Shown: positions 16,833-26,211 of the stretch, piece after piece
Layout of the letters: each line of letters opens with the position of its first letter
How positions within the stretch are numbered: the first letter of the stretch is position 1
Assembly: GCA_030528885.1 (NCBI GenBank)
Contig: JAUMXY010000001.1
Location: 100,198-164,197 of the forward strand
Length of the DNA: 64,000 nt
Direction: 5' to 3'
Source: Bacteroidales bacterium
Lineage (GTDB): Bacteria; Bacteroidota; Bacteroidia; Bacteroidales; Bacteroidaceae
Notes under the pieces: model-generated
What the model was told of the DNA's origin: nothing
Database searches by the model: none
What the model saw: the letters and a program-made list of their open reading frames with translations, nothing else
Program-made: the position numbers and the translations under genes

Positions 16833-17810
16833 ATGAAGAAGATAAATTGTATAGGAATTCTTACGTCGGGGGGTGATTCGCCAGGCATGAATGCGGCCAT
16901 TCGTGCGGTGACTCGTTCCGCTATTTGCAAAGGATTCGCAGTGAAGGGGATATATCGAGGGTATGATGGCCTTGTGAATGGCGAAATAAAGGAGTTTACG
17001 ACAGAAAGCGTGAGTAACATCATTGCTAAGGGAGGAACCATCCTGAAAAGTGCAAGGAGCCAAAGTTTTATGACGCCAGAAGGGCGCAAGCAGGCATTTG
17101 AAAATATGCAGAAAGCAGGCATTGATGCCTTGGTGGTGATTGGAGGTAATGGCTCATTGAGCGGTGCCCGTGTCTTTGCACAGGAATTTGATGTTCCCTG
17201 TATTGGGTTGCCGGGCACTATAGATAATGACCTTTATGGGACAGACTTGACAATCGGTTATGATACGACGCTCAACACAATTGTTGAGTGCGTGGACAAA
17301 ATCAGAGATACCGCAACCTCGCATGAACGCATCTTTTTTGTTGAAGTGATGGGGCGTGATGCGGGATTCTTGGCACAGAACAGCGCCATTGCTAGTGGGG
17401 CAGAGGCGGCGATTATTCCAGAGGATAGTACCGATGCTGATCAATTGGAGCAATTCATAGGAAGAGGCATACGCAAGAGCAAGAACTCCAGTATCGTGAT
17501 TGTCAGCGAAAGCCCTAAGTGCGGCGCTATGTTTTACGCTGAACGTGTAAAGAGGGAGTATCCGCAATACGACGTAAGAGTTTCAATCTTGGGGCATCTG
17601 CAACGAGGCGGTTCGCCTTCGGCTCGTGACCGTATCCTTGCAAGCCGGCTAGGAGCAGGGGTGATTGACGCAATTCTAGATGGACAGCGCAATGTGATGA
17701 TAGGCATTCGCAATGACGAGGTGGTGTACGTGCCATTTTCTGATGCCATCCGTTCGGATAAGGCAATGAATAAGTCGCTTATAAGAGTGTTGGATGAATT
17801 ATCCATTTGA
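16833..17810 (+). CDS. pfkA: 6-phosphofructokinase
   Basis: A 325-residue ATP-dependent phosphofructokinase, the committing step of glycolysis in the cytoplasm. It shows [18 protein letters not shown] (8-25), the PGTIDNDL catalytic loop (catalytic Asp), [11 protein letters not shown], and [19 protein letters not shown]. The Gly in GGNGS rather than GGDGS after VVIGGNGS (about 106-113) is a small deviation near the ATP site. Length is typical for the bacterial tetrameric enzyme. Confidence 0.95.
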   Translation: MKKINCIGILTSGGDSPGMNAAIRAVTRSAICKGFAVKGIYRGYDGLVNGEIKEFTTESVSNIIAKGGTILKSARSQSFMTPEGRKQAFENMQKAGIDALVVIGGNGSLSGARVFAQEFDVPCIGLPGTIDNDLYGTDLTIGYDTTLNTIVECVDKIRDTATSHERIFFVEVMGRDAGFLAQNSAIASGAEAAIIPEDSTDADQLEQFIGRGIRKSKNSSIVIVSESPKCGAMFYAERVKREYPQYDVRVSILGHLQRGGSPSARDRILASRLGAGVIDAILDGQRNVMIGIRNDEVVYVPFSDAIRSDKAMNKSLIRVLDELSI

Positions 17811-17863
17811 TGGGATGGGAAGTTGTTGATATTGTTTTTTAATGAGATAAATAAGAAATAGAG

Positions 17864-18613
17864 ATGAATCATCTTCTGACCATATTGGGGCCTACAGCAT
17901 GCGGAAAGACAGCGTTTGCTGCACGCTTGGCATATGATATGGATGGGGAGATTATAAGCGCAGACAGCCGTCAAGTGTATCGGGGAATGGATATAGGGAC
18001 AGGCAAAGATTTGGCTGATTATACAGTGAATGGGAAAGTCATACCGTACCATCTGATAGATATCGCAGAAGCGGGGACACGCTACAATGTGTACGAGTGG
18101 CAGCAAGGGTTTCTTGATGCATATAGCGATATTTGTAGTCGAGCTAAAACCCCCATTTTATGTGGTGGAACAGGGATGTACATAGAAAGTGTGATTAAGG
18201 CTTATGAATTTGACGGAAGAACTTTCCCGCAGTTCGATTCGTTGATTGTAGGATTGGACATCAGTCGGGAGCTTCGTCGGGATAAGATAAGCAAACGTTT
18301 ACGCGCTCGATTAGACGAGGGAATGATAGAGGAAGTACAGGGGTTGATAAACAATGGCGTGTCAACTAATCAGTTGATTAAATATGGACTTGAATACAAA
18401 TTCGTAACCCTTTATCTGCTTGGGCAACTTCAGTATGATGAAATGTTCTCGTTGTTAGAGATAGCAATACATCAGTTTGCGAAAAGACAGATGACATGGT
18501 TTCGTGGCATGGAGGAAAGGCGTGGCATCAAGATACATTGGCTCAGTGTTGACATGCCCATCGAAGAACGAATACAACAAGTGAAAGAATTATGGCAGAC
18601 GCAAATCGCATAG
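17864..18613 (+). CDS. Short MiaA-like tRNA prenyltransferase family protein
   Basis: A 249-residue protein of the tRNA dimethylallyltransferase family. The P-loop GPTACGKTAFAARLA (9-23), ISADSRQVYRGMDIGTGK (about 33-50) and CGGTGMYIESV are clear. MiaA adds a dimethylallyl group to A37 of UNN-reading tRNAs. It is about 50 residues short: after the GGTGMY motif the usual insert with the NDxxRIxRALE segment is missing and the chain goes straight to the helix FDSLIVGLDISRELRR. It may be a paralogue with altered activity, as Bacteroidales often have two miaA-type genes. Its end overlaps the next gene by 22 bases. Confidence 0.78.
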   Translation: MNHLLTILGPTACGKTAFAARLAYDMDGEIISADSRQVYRGMDIGTGKDLADYTVNGKVIPYHLIDIAEAGTRYNVYEWQQGFLDAYSDICSRAKTPILCGGTGMYIESVIKAYEFDGRTFPQFDSLIVGLDISRELRRDKISKRLRARLDEGMIEEVQGLINNGVSTNQLIKYGLEYKFVTLYLLGQLQYDEMFSLLEIAIHQFAKRQMTWFRGMEERRGIKIHWLSVDMPIEERIQQVKELWQTQIA

Positions 18614-19536
18614 GAGTGATATATAGTCCCCATTTCGGATTAGACAGGTCGCAGAAGCGATGGGCTCTAATTCGTGGCTATATGGAACAGAAGGGCATAC
18701 AGTATGATTTTGTTCAGTCGGAAGCTGCAGGTTCTGTGGAACGACTGACAAGGATGATGTGTGAAAATGGATATGAAACCATTGTAATTGTTGGTGGAGA
18801 TGGCTCTCTCAACAGCGCAATTAATGCTATGATGCAGTGTCGCGAATCGCTGCCAGCAAATTTTGCCTTCACAATTATCCCCAACGGGATAGGGAACGAT
18901 TTCTCGCGTTTCTGGGGCGTTTCGGTGGATGATTACAAGCAGGTGATTGACGGAGTTGTCGCTCGAAATGTTCGTAAGGTGGATGTGGGCTGTTGTACTT
19001 ATTATGATGATAATATTCCGCAACGGCGTTATTTTTTGAACTGCTTGAATATAGGTCTTGGTGCAAGGCTGATAAAGACGACGAATGATGCAGCCCAGAT
19101 AATAGGGTCGCGTCACTTATCCGTCATTCCTGCCCTGATAAGTCAAATATTTGAAAGGATGCAATACAACCTGTCGTTGAAGATTGAGACAGAAGAGATT
19201 GAGGGGAAATTCATGTCCGTTTGTATTGGCAATTGCCATGGATATGGGCAGACGCCTAATTCTGTTCCGTACAATGGATTGCTTGATGTTTCGTTGATTA
19301 CGCGCCCTGAATGGTGGCAGCTCTTCGAAGGCTTTTGGCTATTGGGCAAGGGGCGTTTCCTCAATTACAAAAATGTACATCCTTATCGTGCAAGGCAGAT
19401 TGTTGTTAAAGAGACAGATAAGGCGTTGATTTCATTGGATGGTTTGGAACTCCCTGTGAGAAACGTTACCCCTTTGCGAGTGGAGATAGAGAAGGATGTA
19501 TTGGACTTTATCGTTCCTGCTATCCAATCTTACTGA
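18592..19536 (+). CDS. Diacylglycerol/lipid kinase family protein
   Basis: A 314-residue protein of the DAGK catalytic family (YegS/DgkB-like), which phosphorylates diacylglycerol, sphingoid or other lipids with ATP. The nucleotide motif VIVGGDGSLNSAINAM (about 64-79) and FTIIPNGIGNDFSRFWG (about 94-110) are diagnostic. The second half is the usual beta-sandwich with FMSVCIGNCHGYG and GLLDVSLI. Substrate is unknown. The start overlaps the MiaA-like gene by 22 bases. The 3' end overlaps the convergent Crp gene by 17 bases. Confidence 0.85.
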   Translation: MADANRIGVIYSPHFGLDRSQKRWALIRGYMEQKGIQYDFVQSEAAGSVERLTRMMCENGYETIVIVGGDGSLNSAINAMMQCRESLPANFAFTIIPNGIGNDFSRFWGVSVDDYKQVIDGVVARNVRKVDVGCCTYYDDNIPQRRYFLNCLNIGLGARLIKTTNDAAQIIGSRHLSVIPALISQIFERMQYNLSLKIETEEIEGKFMSVCIGNCHGYGQTPNSVPYNGLLDVSLITRPEWWQLFEGFWLLGKGRFLNYKNVHPYRARQIVVKETDKALISLDGLELPVRNVTPLRVEIEKDVLDFIVPAIQSY

Positions 19537-20224
19537 TTCTTTCAAGGCTTTCGCTGTCGATGATTCTTATTTTCTTTCCATCGATGGCAATGATTTTTTC
19601 TTGGGCAAAGGCAGACAGTGTTCGGATAGCGTTAGAAGTGGTCATGTTTGACATGCTGGCCAAATCTTCGCGTGAAAGGTATACCGAGAGTGTGACTTTG
19701 TCTTCTTCGAAGCCATAATTGTCGCGCAGAAAGACGAGCGACTCCGCAAGGCGGCCTCGGATATGCTTTTGTGTCAAGTTAACCGTGCGCTGATCCGAGT
19801 TCCCCACTTCGACTGCAAGCAACTTCACGAAGAATAGGGCAAGCTGGCTGTTCTCAGTCATCCACTTCTCTATTAGCTCAATAGGGATGAAGCAGATGGT
19901 GCTAGGCTCGAACGCTGCTGCTGAAGTGACGTAGTTCTGGTTCGCAAAATAAGCTCTGTATCCGAAATATTCGGAAGGTTTCACGACGCGAATAATCTGA
20001 GTCCTTCCACTGATGCCATCCTTGTATATTTTGACCTTCCCGCTTACAAGGCAATGCAACATTTGAGGCACCTCTCCTTCCTTGTACAGTGTCTCGTTCT
20101 TCTTGAAGTGCTGGACAGACATGTTATCCTTTAACTCTTCTTGCTGTTGAGTGGTCAACAGCTGCATGAATCCATGGAGGCAGTTCATTGTGTCAGTCCA
20201 GATGTCAGAATCCCTTTTCTTCAT
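19520..20224 (-). CDS. Crp/Fnr-family transcription regulator
   Basis: A 234-residue regulator. It has an N-terminal cyclic-nucleotide-binding-type beta-roll (about 30-130, KNETLYKEGEVPQMLHCLVSG) and a C-terminal winged HTH (LSREDLASMSNMTTSNAIRTLSAF with KIIAIDGKKIRI). The longer frame upstream (to 20308) is rejected because the promoter -7 box (20246-20253) lies inside it; the ATG at 20224 follows the promoter. It is divergent from the glycogen operon and is a natural candidate regulator of it. The effector is unknown. Confidence 0.88.
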   Translation of the reverse strand: MKKRDSDIWTDTMNCLHGFMQLLTTQQQEELKDNMSVQHFKKNETLYKEGEVPQMLHCLVSGKVKIYKDGISGRTQIIRVVKPSEYFGYRAYFANQNYVTSAAAFEPSTICFIPIELIEKWMTENSQLALFFVKLLAVEVGNSDQRTVNLTQKHIRGRLAESLVFLRDNYGFEEDKVTLSVYLSREDLASMSNMTTSNAIRTLSAFAQEKIIAIDGKKIRIIDSESLERISKIG

Positions 20225-20245
20225 TGCCTCAAATGTTTTGCTATG

Positions 20246-20253
20246 CAAAGTTA
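20246..20253 (-). promoter_or_regulatory. Promoter -7 box of the Crp-family gene
   Basis: TAACTTTG on the minus strand, 21 bases before the start codon at 20224. It fixes the shorter start. Confidence 0.7.
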
Positions 20254-20356
20254 CGCACAACTTATAAATTAACCAAGTCTTTTCTTCTGTTTTTCTGCTT
20301 TTCAACATGTTTTGTGCGCTTTTTCGATTCGTGAGATGTTTTTTTCTTGAAAAAGA

Positions 20357-20387
20357 TTGTGTACACGAAAAAATAATCTTAAATTTG
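20357..20387 (+). promoter_or_regulatory. Promoter of the glycogen operon
   Basis: TTG (20357-20359) and TAAATTTG (20380-20387) with 20 bases between, the best -33/-7 pair seen in the window. The leader to the ATG at 20440 is about 45 nt. It is divergent from the Crp promoter with about 100 bases between. Confidence 0.75.
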
Positions 20388-20439
20388 GAAATTAAAACCT
20401 ATAGTAAATCGAAAAGCAACAATACCTTAAAATACAACT

Positions 20440-22383
20440 ATGAGTTATTTACGTTTTGATAAAACTCTGATGGCTAACCTGCAGGAATCTTTGCCAAAAG
20501 AAATTCTGCGGACTAACAAGTCAGGTGCGTATTCATGTTCTTCTATAGTTGACTGCAATACGCGTAAATATCACGGTTTGTTGGTTGTTCCTGTTCCTGA
20601 ATTAGATGGAGAGAACCATGTTCTTCTTTCATCGCTTGACGAGACCGTCATCCAGCATGGCGCTCAGTTCAATCTGGGACTTCACAAGTATTCAGGGAAT
20701 GTGTACAGCCCTAATGGGCACAAGTACATACGTTCTTGTGAATGGGAAAAACTTCCAACAACAATATACCGTGTTGGTGGTGTGATACTGAAGAAAGAGA
20801 AGGTTTTTCAGCACTTTGAAAACCGTATTCTGATTCGCTACACATTGCTGGATGCCCATTCTGTAACAACCTTGCGTCTGCGTCCCTTCCTCGCTTTCCG
20901 AAGTGTAGAAGTCTGCACGCATGAAAATTCAGGGGCAAGCAGAGAATATACTCAGATTGATAATGGAATCAAGACTCGCATGTATCCGGGCTATCCCGAA
21001 CTCATGATGCAGCTGAACAAGAAAAACGAGTTTGTCTTTGATCCCAATTGGTACCATGGCATTGAGTATCAGAAAGAGCAGGAAATGGGGTATGAATACA
21101 AAGAAGACCTCTATGTCCCTGGCTATTTCGAATTCAACATAAAGAAAGGCGAGAGCGTGGTGTTTGCAGCAGGTGTGAGCGAGCTGAAGTCTAATCAGTT
21201 GAAAAAGATATTCGATTACGAATACGACGTTCATGTGCCTCGTACTAATTTCCAATCATGCCTTGTCAATGCGGCTCACCAGTTCCACTACGAGAAAGAT
21301 GGTGAGAACTACATCATCGCAGGCTATCCATGGTTCAAGTGCCGTGCTCGCGACATGTTCGTCTCTCTCCCTGGCCTTACGCTGGCCATCGATGAGGTCG
21401 ACTATTACGAGAAAGCGATGAAAACTGCCGAGAAAGCCATTGCCGATTTCATGGAAGGCAAGAAATCCGACATCATGATGTACGAGATGGACAAGCCCGA
21501 TGTGCTCCTGTGGGCCGTTTGGTGCATTCAGCAGTATTCACGCCTGATAGGTGCAGAAGCAGCGATAGAGAAGTATGGCAAGCTTGTAGATAAGATTGTA
21601 TCTTTTATTCTGCAAGGAAAGCATTGTAATCTGGACGTTCACGACAACGGCTTGCTCAGCATCAATGGCCGCGAACGCGCCATGACCTGGATGAACTCGG
21701 AGATAAACGGTAAACCTGTAGTGCCACGTTCAGGCTATGTGGTTGAGATTAATGCCTTGTGGTACAATGCCCTGATGTTCAATGCCGAGATGTTGATGTC
21801 GACAGGACGTTCCGCAGAAGCAGGCAAGTACACTCAGCAGGCAGAGCTGACCGGAAGGACTTTCAAGGAAGTCTTCCTGAACGAGCATGGATATTTGTTG
21901 GACTATGTAGATGAAGGCTATATTTCTTGGTCTGTTCGTCCTAACATGCTCATTGCTTCCTCGCTCGAATACAGTCCGCTGTCAACCCCTGAACGTAAGA
22001 GAATCTTTGACATCTGTACCAAAGAACTGCTCACCCCAAAGGGAATGCGCTCCCTCTCTCCTAAATCAGGTGGTTACAATCCTATTTACCAAGGCGGACA
22101 GACACAACGCGACGCTGCTTACCACCAGGGAACCGTATGGCCTTGGTTGTCAGGATTCTATTTGGAGACAAACCTCAAAGTCTATAAGAAAAGTGGTCTT
22201 TCATGGGTTGACCGCTGTTTTGTAGGATTGGAAGAAGAAATGAATTACCATTGTATCGGTACCTTGCCAGAGCTGTTCGATGGCAATCCGCCGTTCCATG
22301 GCCGTGGAGCACTTTCATTTGCCATGAATGTGGCAGCGGTGTTACGTGTCAACAGGGTTCTGTCTAAATTTTATAACTATTAA
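20440..22383 (+). CDS. Glycogen debranching enzyme (amylo-alpha-1,6-glucosidase)
   Basis: A 647-residue cytoplasmic enzyme of the GH133-type debranching family. The N-terminal domain has SGAYSCSSIVDCNTRKYHGLLV (two conserved runs: SSSIVDCN-like and RKYHGLL, about 28-50). The C-terminal (alpha/alpha)6 barrel has AGYPWFKCRARDMFVSLPGLT, AMTWMN..., YVVEINALWYNAL and HQGTVWPWLSGFY. It removes alpha-1,6 branches of glycogen. First gene of an operon with glycogen synthase (20-base gap) and GH57, the usual Bacteroidales glycogen set. Many codons end in C, as in the two genes downstream. Confidence 0.92.
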   Translation: MSYLRFDKTLMANLQESLPKEILRTNKSGAYSCSSIVDCNTRKYHGLLVVPVPELDGENHVLLSSLDETVIQHGAQFNLGLHKYSGNVYSPNGHKYIRSCEWEKLPTTIYRVGGVILKKEKVFQHFENRILIRYTLLDAHSVTTLRLRPFLAFRSVEVCTHENSGASREYTQIDNGIKTRMYPGYPELMMQLNKKNEFVFDPNWYHGIEYQKEQEMGYEYKEDLYVPGYFEFNIKKGESVVFAAGVSELKSNQLKKIFDYEYDVHVPRTNFQSCLVNAAHQFHYEKDGENYIIAGYPWFKCRARDMFVSLPGLTLAIDEVDYYEKAMKTAEKAIADFMEGKKSDIMMYEMDKPDVLLWAVWCIQQYSRLIGAEAAIEKYGKLVDKIVSFILQGKHCNLDVHDNGLLSINGRERAMTWMNSEINGKPVVPRSGYVVEINALWYNALMFNAEMLMSTGRSAEAGKYTQQAELTGRTFKEVFLNEHGYLLDYVDEGYISWSVRPNMLIASSLEYSPLSTPERKRIFDICTKELLTPKGMRSLSPKSGGYNPIYQGGQTQRDAAYHQGTVWPWLSGFYLETNLKVYKKSGLSWVDRCFVGLEEEMNYHCIGTLPELFDGNPPFHGRGALSFAMNVAAVLRVNRVLSKFYNY

Positions 22384-22403
22384 ATAAGGAGGAAACAAGG
22401 AAT

Positions 22404-23681
22404 ATGAAAGTATTAATGTTTGGTTGGGAATTCCCTCCTAAGATTTATGGCGGTCTGGCTGTTGCCTCCTACGGAATCACCAAAGGCATGGTCGAAGGGC
22501 AGCCTGACGCAGAAGTCACCTTTTGCCTCCCTAAGCCTTGCGGCGAAGAAGAGAACTTCCTTCGTATCATCGGCATGAATCAAGTGCCCATCGTTTATCG
22601 CGATCACGATTACGACTATGTGAAGAGCCGCGTGCCTAACTACATGACTCCCGAAGACTATTACAACTTCAGGAATCACATCTATGCCGACTTCTCCTAC
22701 ATGAATGTCAACGACATGGGCTGCATGGAGTTTGCAGGCGGATATCCAGGCAACTTGCATGACGAAATCAACAACTTCTCCATCATAGCAGGTGTAGTTG
22801 CACGTGCCGAGCAGTTCGACATCATACATGCTCACGACTGGCTTACTTATCCCGCAGGCGTTCATGCTAAGATGGTCAGCGGAAAGCCCCTGTGCATCCA
22901 TGTCCATGCTACAGACTTTGACCGCTCTCGCGGTAAGGTGAACCCCACTGTCTATTCAATCGAGAAGAACGGCATGGACCACGCCGACTGCATCATGTGT
23001 GTGTCAGAATTGACTCGCCAGACAGTTATACGCGAATACCATCAGGATCCACGCAAATGTTTCGCCATGCACAATGCTGTCTACCCACTTCCGCAGGAGT
23101 ATCTTGACATCCCTCGTGTTGACCACGGAAAAGAGAAAGTCGTGACCTTCCTCGGACGTATCACCATGCAGAAAGGTCCAGAATACTTCATTGAGGCAGC
23201 CGACCTTGTGTGCCAGCGTTCAAAAAACATCCGTTTCTGTTTCGCCGGTTCAGGCGACAAGTATTGGGAGATGGTAGATTTGGCAGCAGCCAAAGGCATA
23301 GCCGACCGATGCCACTTCCCGGGCTTCCAGCGTGGCAAGCAAGTCTATGAGTGCTACAAGGCAAGCGATGTCTTTGTCATGCCATCCGTTTCAGAGCCAT
23401 TCGGCATTGCCCCGCTCGAAGCGATGCAGTGCGGCACACCGTCCATCATTTCAAAGCAGTCTGGCTGTGGCGAAATTCTTGACAAAGTGATAAAAGTTGA
23501 CTATTGGGACATCAACGCCATGGCTGATGCCATCTACTCTCTTTGTACCAACGAAGGCCTGCATAAGTATTTGCAGGAAGAAGGACTCAAGGAGGTGGCA
23601 GAAATCACTTGGGTGAAAGTTGGTCACCGCATCCGTAAACTCTACGACGAATGCATCTACAACGGAGGGTTTATACATTAA
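22404..23681 (+). CDS. Glycogen/starch synthase-type glycosyltransferase
   Basis: A 425-residue GT-B glycosyltransferase of the GT4/GT5 type. The N-terminus has MFGWEFPPKIYGGLAVASYG (4-23) with a conserved Pro-Pro-x-x-x-Gly-Gly loop, then HAHDWLTYPAG (about 145-155), VTFLGRITMQKGPEYFIEA (about 248-266) and the C-terminal PSVSEPFGIAPLEAMQCGTP (about 327-346) with the ExxxxxxxE motif. It probably elongates alpha-1,4-glucan from ADP- or UDP-glucose. Located between the debranching enzyme and GH57, which supports glycogen synthesis. I give no symbol because it could be GT4 rather than classical GlgA. Confidence 0.88.
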   Translation: MKVLMFGWEFPPKIYGGLAVASYGITKGMVEGQPDAEVTFCLPKPCGEEENFLRIIGMNQVPIVYRDHDYDYVKSRVPNYMTPEDYYNFRNHIYADFSYMNVNDMGCMEFAGGYPGNLHDEINNFSIIAGVVARAEQFDIIHAHDWLTYPAGVHAKMVSGKPLCIHVHATDFDRSRGKVNPTVYSIEKNGMDHADCIMCVSELTRQTVIREYHQDPRKCFAMHNAVYPLPQEYLDIPRVDHGKEKVVTFLGRITMQKGPEYFIEAADLVCQRSKNIRFCFAGSGDKYWEMVDLAAAKGIADRCHFPGFQRGKQVYECYKASDVFVMPSVSEPFGIAPLEAMQCGTPSIISKQSGCGEILDKVIKVDYWDINAMADAIYSLCTNEGLHKYLQEEGLKEVAEITWVKVGHRIRKLYDECIYNGGFIH

Positions 23682-23702
23682 AAACTTAAAACTCATATAA
23701 CA

Positions 23703-25112
23703 ATGAAAAGGATTTGTCTATATTTTGAGATACACCAGATAATTCATCTCAAGCGCTACCGTTTCTTCGACATCGGTCGCGACCATTACTATTACGACGA
23801 TTACGAAAACGAGCGCTCTATCAATGACATCGCCGAGCGCAGTTACGTGCCAGCATTGCAGACACTCATCCAGATGTGTAAGGAACATCCGGAATTCAGA
23901 GTAGCATTCTCCCTCTCCGGATGCGGACTTGAGCAGCTCGAGTTCCACGCACCTCAGGTCATCGACCTCCTGCAGGAACTCAATGCAACAGGACAGGTCG
24001 AGTTCCTTTGCGAACCATACAGCCACGGCTTGGCATCATTGGCAAACGAAGAAAGTTTCGCGGCAGAAGTCAAGCGCATGAGCGACAAAATCAAGGAAGT
24101 GTTTGGCAAGCGTCCAAAAGTCTTCCGTAACTCATCTCTCATCTACAACGACGAAATTGGCGCACAAGTTGCAGCCATGGGCTTCAAGGGCATGATAACA
24201 GAAGGCGCAAAGCAGATTCTCGGCTGGAAATCCCCACATTATATATATAATAGTGCTAGCGACCCACGTCTCAAGCTCCTGCTGCGCGACATCAGCCTTT
24301 CCGAAGACATCACAGAGCGCTTCACTTCCAACCCAATCATGGCAGACCAATGGCTCGACTGGATAGCCTCCACACCGGAAGGGGAGAACGTCATCAACAT
24401 CTTCGGCGAGCTCGTCACCTTCGGCATCTTCCATCCGCTTCAGGGGGGTATCCTCGAATTCCTTAAGGCCATCCCAGCTCTTGCCAAAGAGCGCGGCATC
24501 GGCTTTGCCCTGCCATCCGAACTCTGCGAAGAGAAGAGCGTAGGAGCTATCGAAGTGCCATACAGCATTTCATGGGTAGATGAAGAGCGCGACACCTCCT
24601 GCTGGCTCGGCAACGTCATGCAGCGCGAAGCCTTCAACAAGCTCTACAGCATTGCCGACCGTGTGCGCGTGTCAGGCGACCGTCGTATCCAGATGGACTG
24701 GGATTCCCTTCAGGCGTCCAACAACTTCCGTTTCATGACCACCAAGCCTGGCATGCAGTATCGCGGCATCTACGACAGCCCGTATGACGCATTCACCAAC
24801 TACATGAACATTCTTGGCGACTTCATCGCACGCGTCAACAACCTTTATGGAGGCGCAGACAACGAAGAAATCGATGGACTCATCACGCTCATCAAGAACC
24901 AGGGCGACGAAATCGAAGCCAAGGACAAGGAGATTGAGCGTCTGCGTAAGAAACTCGAAAAACTCAATCCAACAGAAGTGGCAGAGAAAAAGCCAGCTAA
25001 GAAGACCTGCAAGAAGGCTGCTCCAAAGGAAGAAGCAGTTCCTGCTGCTCCAGAAAAGCCGGCAAAGAAAGCTGCTGCCAAGAAGGCGACAGCCAAAGCA
25101 ACAAAAAAATAA
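23703..25112 (+). CDS. GH57 alpha-glucan hydrolase/branching-type enzyme with basic tail
   Basis: A 469-residue protein. The first 400 residues are a GH57 barrel (starting MKRICLYFEIHQIIHLKRYR, with SLSGCGLEQLEFHAPQ and FCEPYSHGLASLANE). GH57 enzymes hydrolyse or branch alpha-glucans. After the barrel comes a short coiled coil (LITLIKNQGDEIEAKDKEIE, about 390-420) and a Lys/Ala/Pro-rich tail (about 425-469) resembling histone H1 or AlgP tails. The tail is unusual for GH57 and may bind DNA, RNA or glycogen. Third gene of the glycogen operon. Confidence 0.88.
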   Translation: MKRICLYFEIHQIIHLKRYRFFDIGRDHYYYDDYENERSINDIAERSYVPALQTLIQMCKEHPEFRVAFSLSGCGLEQLEFHAPQVIDLLQELNATGQVEFLCEPYSHGLASLANEESFAAEVKRMSDKIKEVFGKRPKVFRNSSLIYNDEIGAQVAAMGFKGMITEGAKQILGWKSPHYIYNSASDPRLKLLLRDISLSEDITERFTSNPIMADQWLDWIASTPEGENVINIFGELVTFGIFHPLQGGILEFLKAIPALAKERGIGFALPSELCEEKSVGAIEVPYSISWVDEERDTSCWLGNVMQREAFNKLYSIADRVRVSGDRRIQMDWDSLQASNNFRFMTTKPGMQYRGIYDSPYDAFTNYMNILGDFIARVNNLYGGADNEEIDGLITLIKNQGDEIEAKDKEIERLRKKLEKLNPTEVAEKKPAKKTCKKAAPKEEAVPAAPEKPAKKAAAKKATAKATKK

Positions 25113-25163
25113 CACGTTCGCCGTAGCGTCGGCAATCAGACGCAGCACAGCTGCAACAGCATC

Positions 25164-25207
25164 CATTCCGCAACACTTGGCCACGAGTGTTGCGGAATGT
25201 TGTTTTT
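25164..25207 (+). terminator. Terminator of the glycogen operon
   Basis: CATTCCGCAACACT pairs perfectly with AGTGTTGCGGAATG (14 bp, 8-nt loop), followed by TTGTTTTT. It lies 52 bases after the GH57 stop. Confidence 0.9.
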
Positions 25208-25526
25208 AACGTGAGTTCGATATAAAGAGTCGCTTTGCGAGGCACTGCAAAAAACATATTTCTGTCATATCGAACTCGCCTTTCCAAACGTCCACGACAC
25301 TTGTCAGACACTGACACTTCAGCACGGAGGCACAGGGCATTTTCACCTTGTGCCTCTTTTCTTCTTGAGGAGGGCTTGGCAAGTGGCTGCAAACGCACAC
25401 CGTGCAGACAAGGTTTCAGACACCGTGTGCACAATAACACGAACACCCTGTGCCTATTATTTCCGACACGGGCGGCTTGTCTGAGTATCAACGATTTGTA
25501 TTTTGGAGGGGAAAGGGCACAAAAAG

Positions 25527-25540
25527 CGTACCCGAGGGGG
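25527..25540. repeat. Partial GTACCC palindrome element, locus 3
   Basis: GCGTACCCGAGGGG is a single half-copy of the element seen at 1037, 11286 and 30044, without its partner. Confidence 0.55.
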
Positions 25541-25548
25541 ATATCGAA

Positions 25549-26211
25549 TTACGTTTGATGGAATGTGATGAGTCCTTCGAGAGGAGCTTGAAGGATGTTC
25601 CCGACTTTGTAGCCATATTGACGGGCGGCTTCGTGAAGTTCTTCTTGGTAGTGATGGGCAATGCTGCCGACAAAATGGACGGTATTTTCTTCTGTGGGCC
25701 AGTTGACGCAGGCGATGTTTCGCTGGAAGAACTGGCTGAAGCAGTCGATGAGGAGGTGATGGATGCCTGCTTCTTCTCTATGGCGGGCACAGAAGGGGGA
25801 AAGGCTTGCCAGAAAGCGGTTGGGGAGTGGCTCTCTGTACACTTTCTGAATGATGCTTTCTTGGCTTTCGCCTGTTTCGTCGAAGAACTGCTGTATTACG
25901 TGCTTTGGCAATTGCTTTTTCAGGATGTCACCCGCCAGACGTTTGCCGATGTAGGCCCCGCTGCCTTCGTCGCCTAGAATGTAACCCAGAGCGGGATTGC
26001 CTGCGTGGAGTGTGGTGCCGTCGTAATAGCAGGAGTTGCTGCCTGTGCCTAAGATGCAGACGATGCCTGGCTGGTACTGGCACAGACCTCGTGCTGCACC
26101 CAGCATGTCGCTTTCGACACTGATTTGTGTGGCAGATGGGAAGGCTTGGCTGAGCGCCTTGAATACGATGGGGGCTTTCTCTTTTGTGCAGCCAGCTCCG
26201 TAGAAATGGAC
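25549..26211 (-). pseudogene. N-truncated BadF/BadG-type (N-acetylglucosamine) kinase
   Basis: The minus strand encodes about 220 residues of the BadF/BadG/BcrA/BcrD ATPase family, beginning at VHFYGAGCTKEK. It includes GIVCILGTGSNSCYYDG, LGDEGSGAYIGKRLAGD and VGSIAHHYQEEL. Family members phosphorylate N-acetylglucosamine or related sugars. The N-terminal lobe with the first phosphate-binding loop (DxGSTKT type, about 60-75 residues) is absent: the homology begins exactly at a GAC-rich tandem repeat, and only about 100 bases remain before ettA. No start codon fits. I read it as a deletion-derived pseudogene. Confidence 0.75.

Larger units (their letters stand above)
25113..25548. other. Intergenic region with several inverted repeats
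   Basis: After the operon terminator come GAGTTCGATAT / ATATCGAACTC (25213-25223 and 25267-25277, 11 bp, 43-nt loop), AGGCACAGGG / CCTTGTGCCT (about 25328-25355), two near-direct copies of ACACCGTG (about 25399-25423), and a partial copy of the GTACCC palindrome element (25527-25540). No gene is supported. Confidence 0.65.

Noticed and set aside
25450..25977. Open frame of 175 codons on the plus strand
   Set aside because: It runs antisense to the BadF-type remnant and its residues look non-coding.
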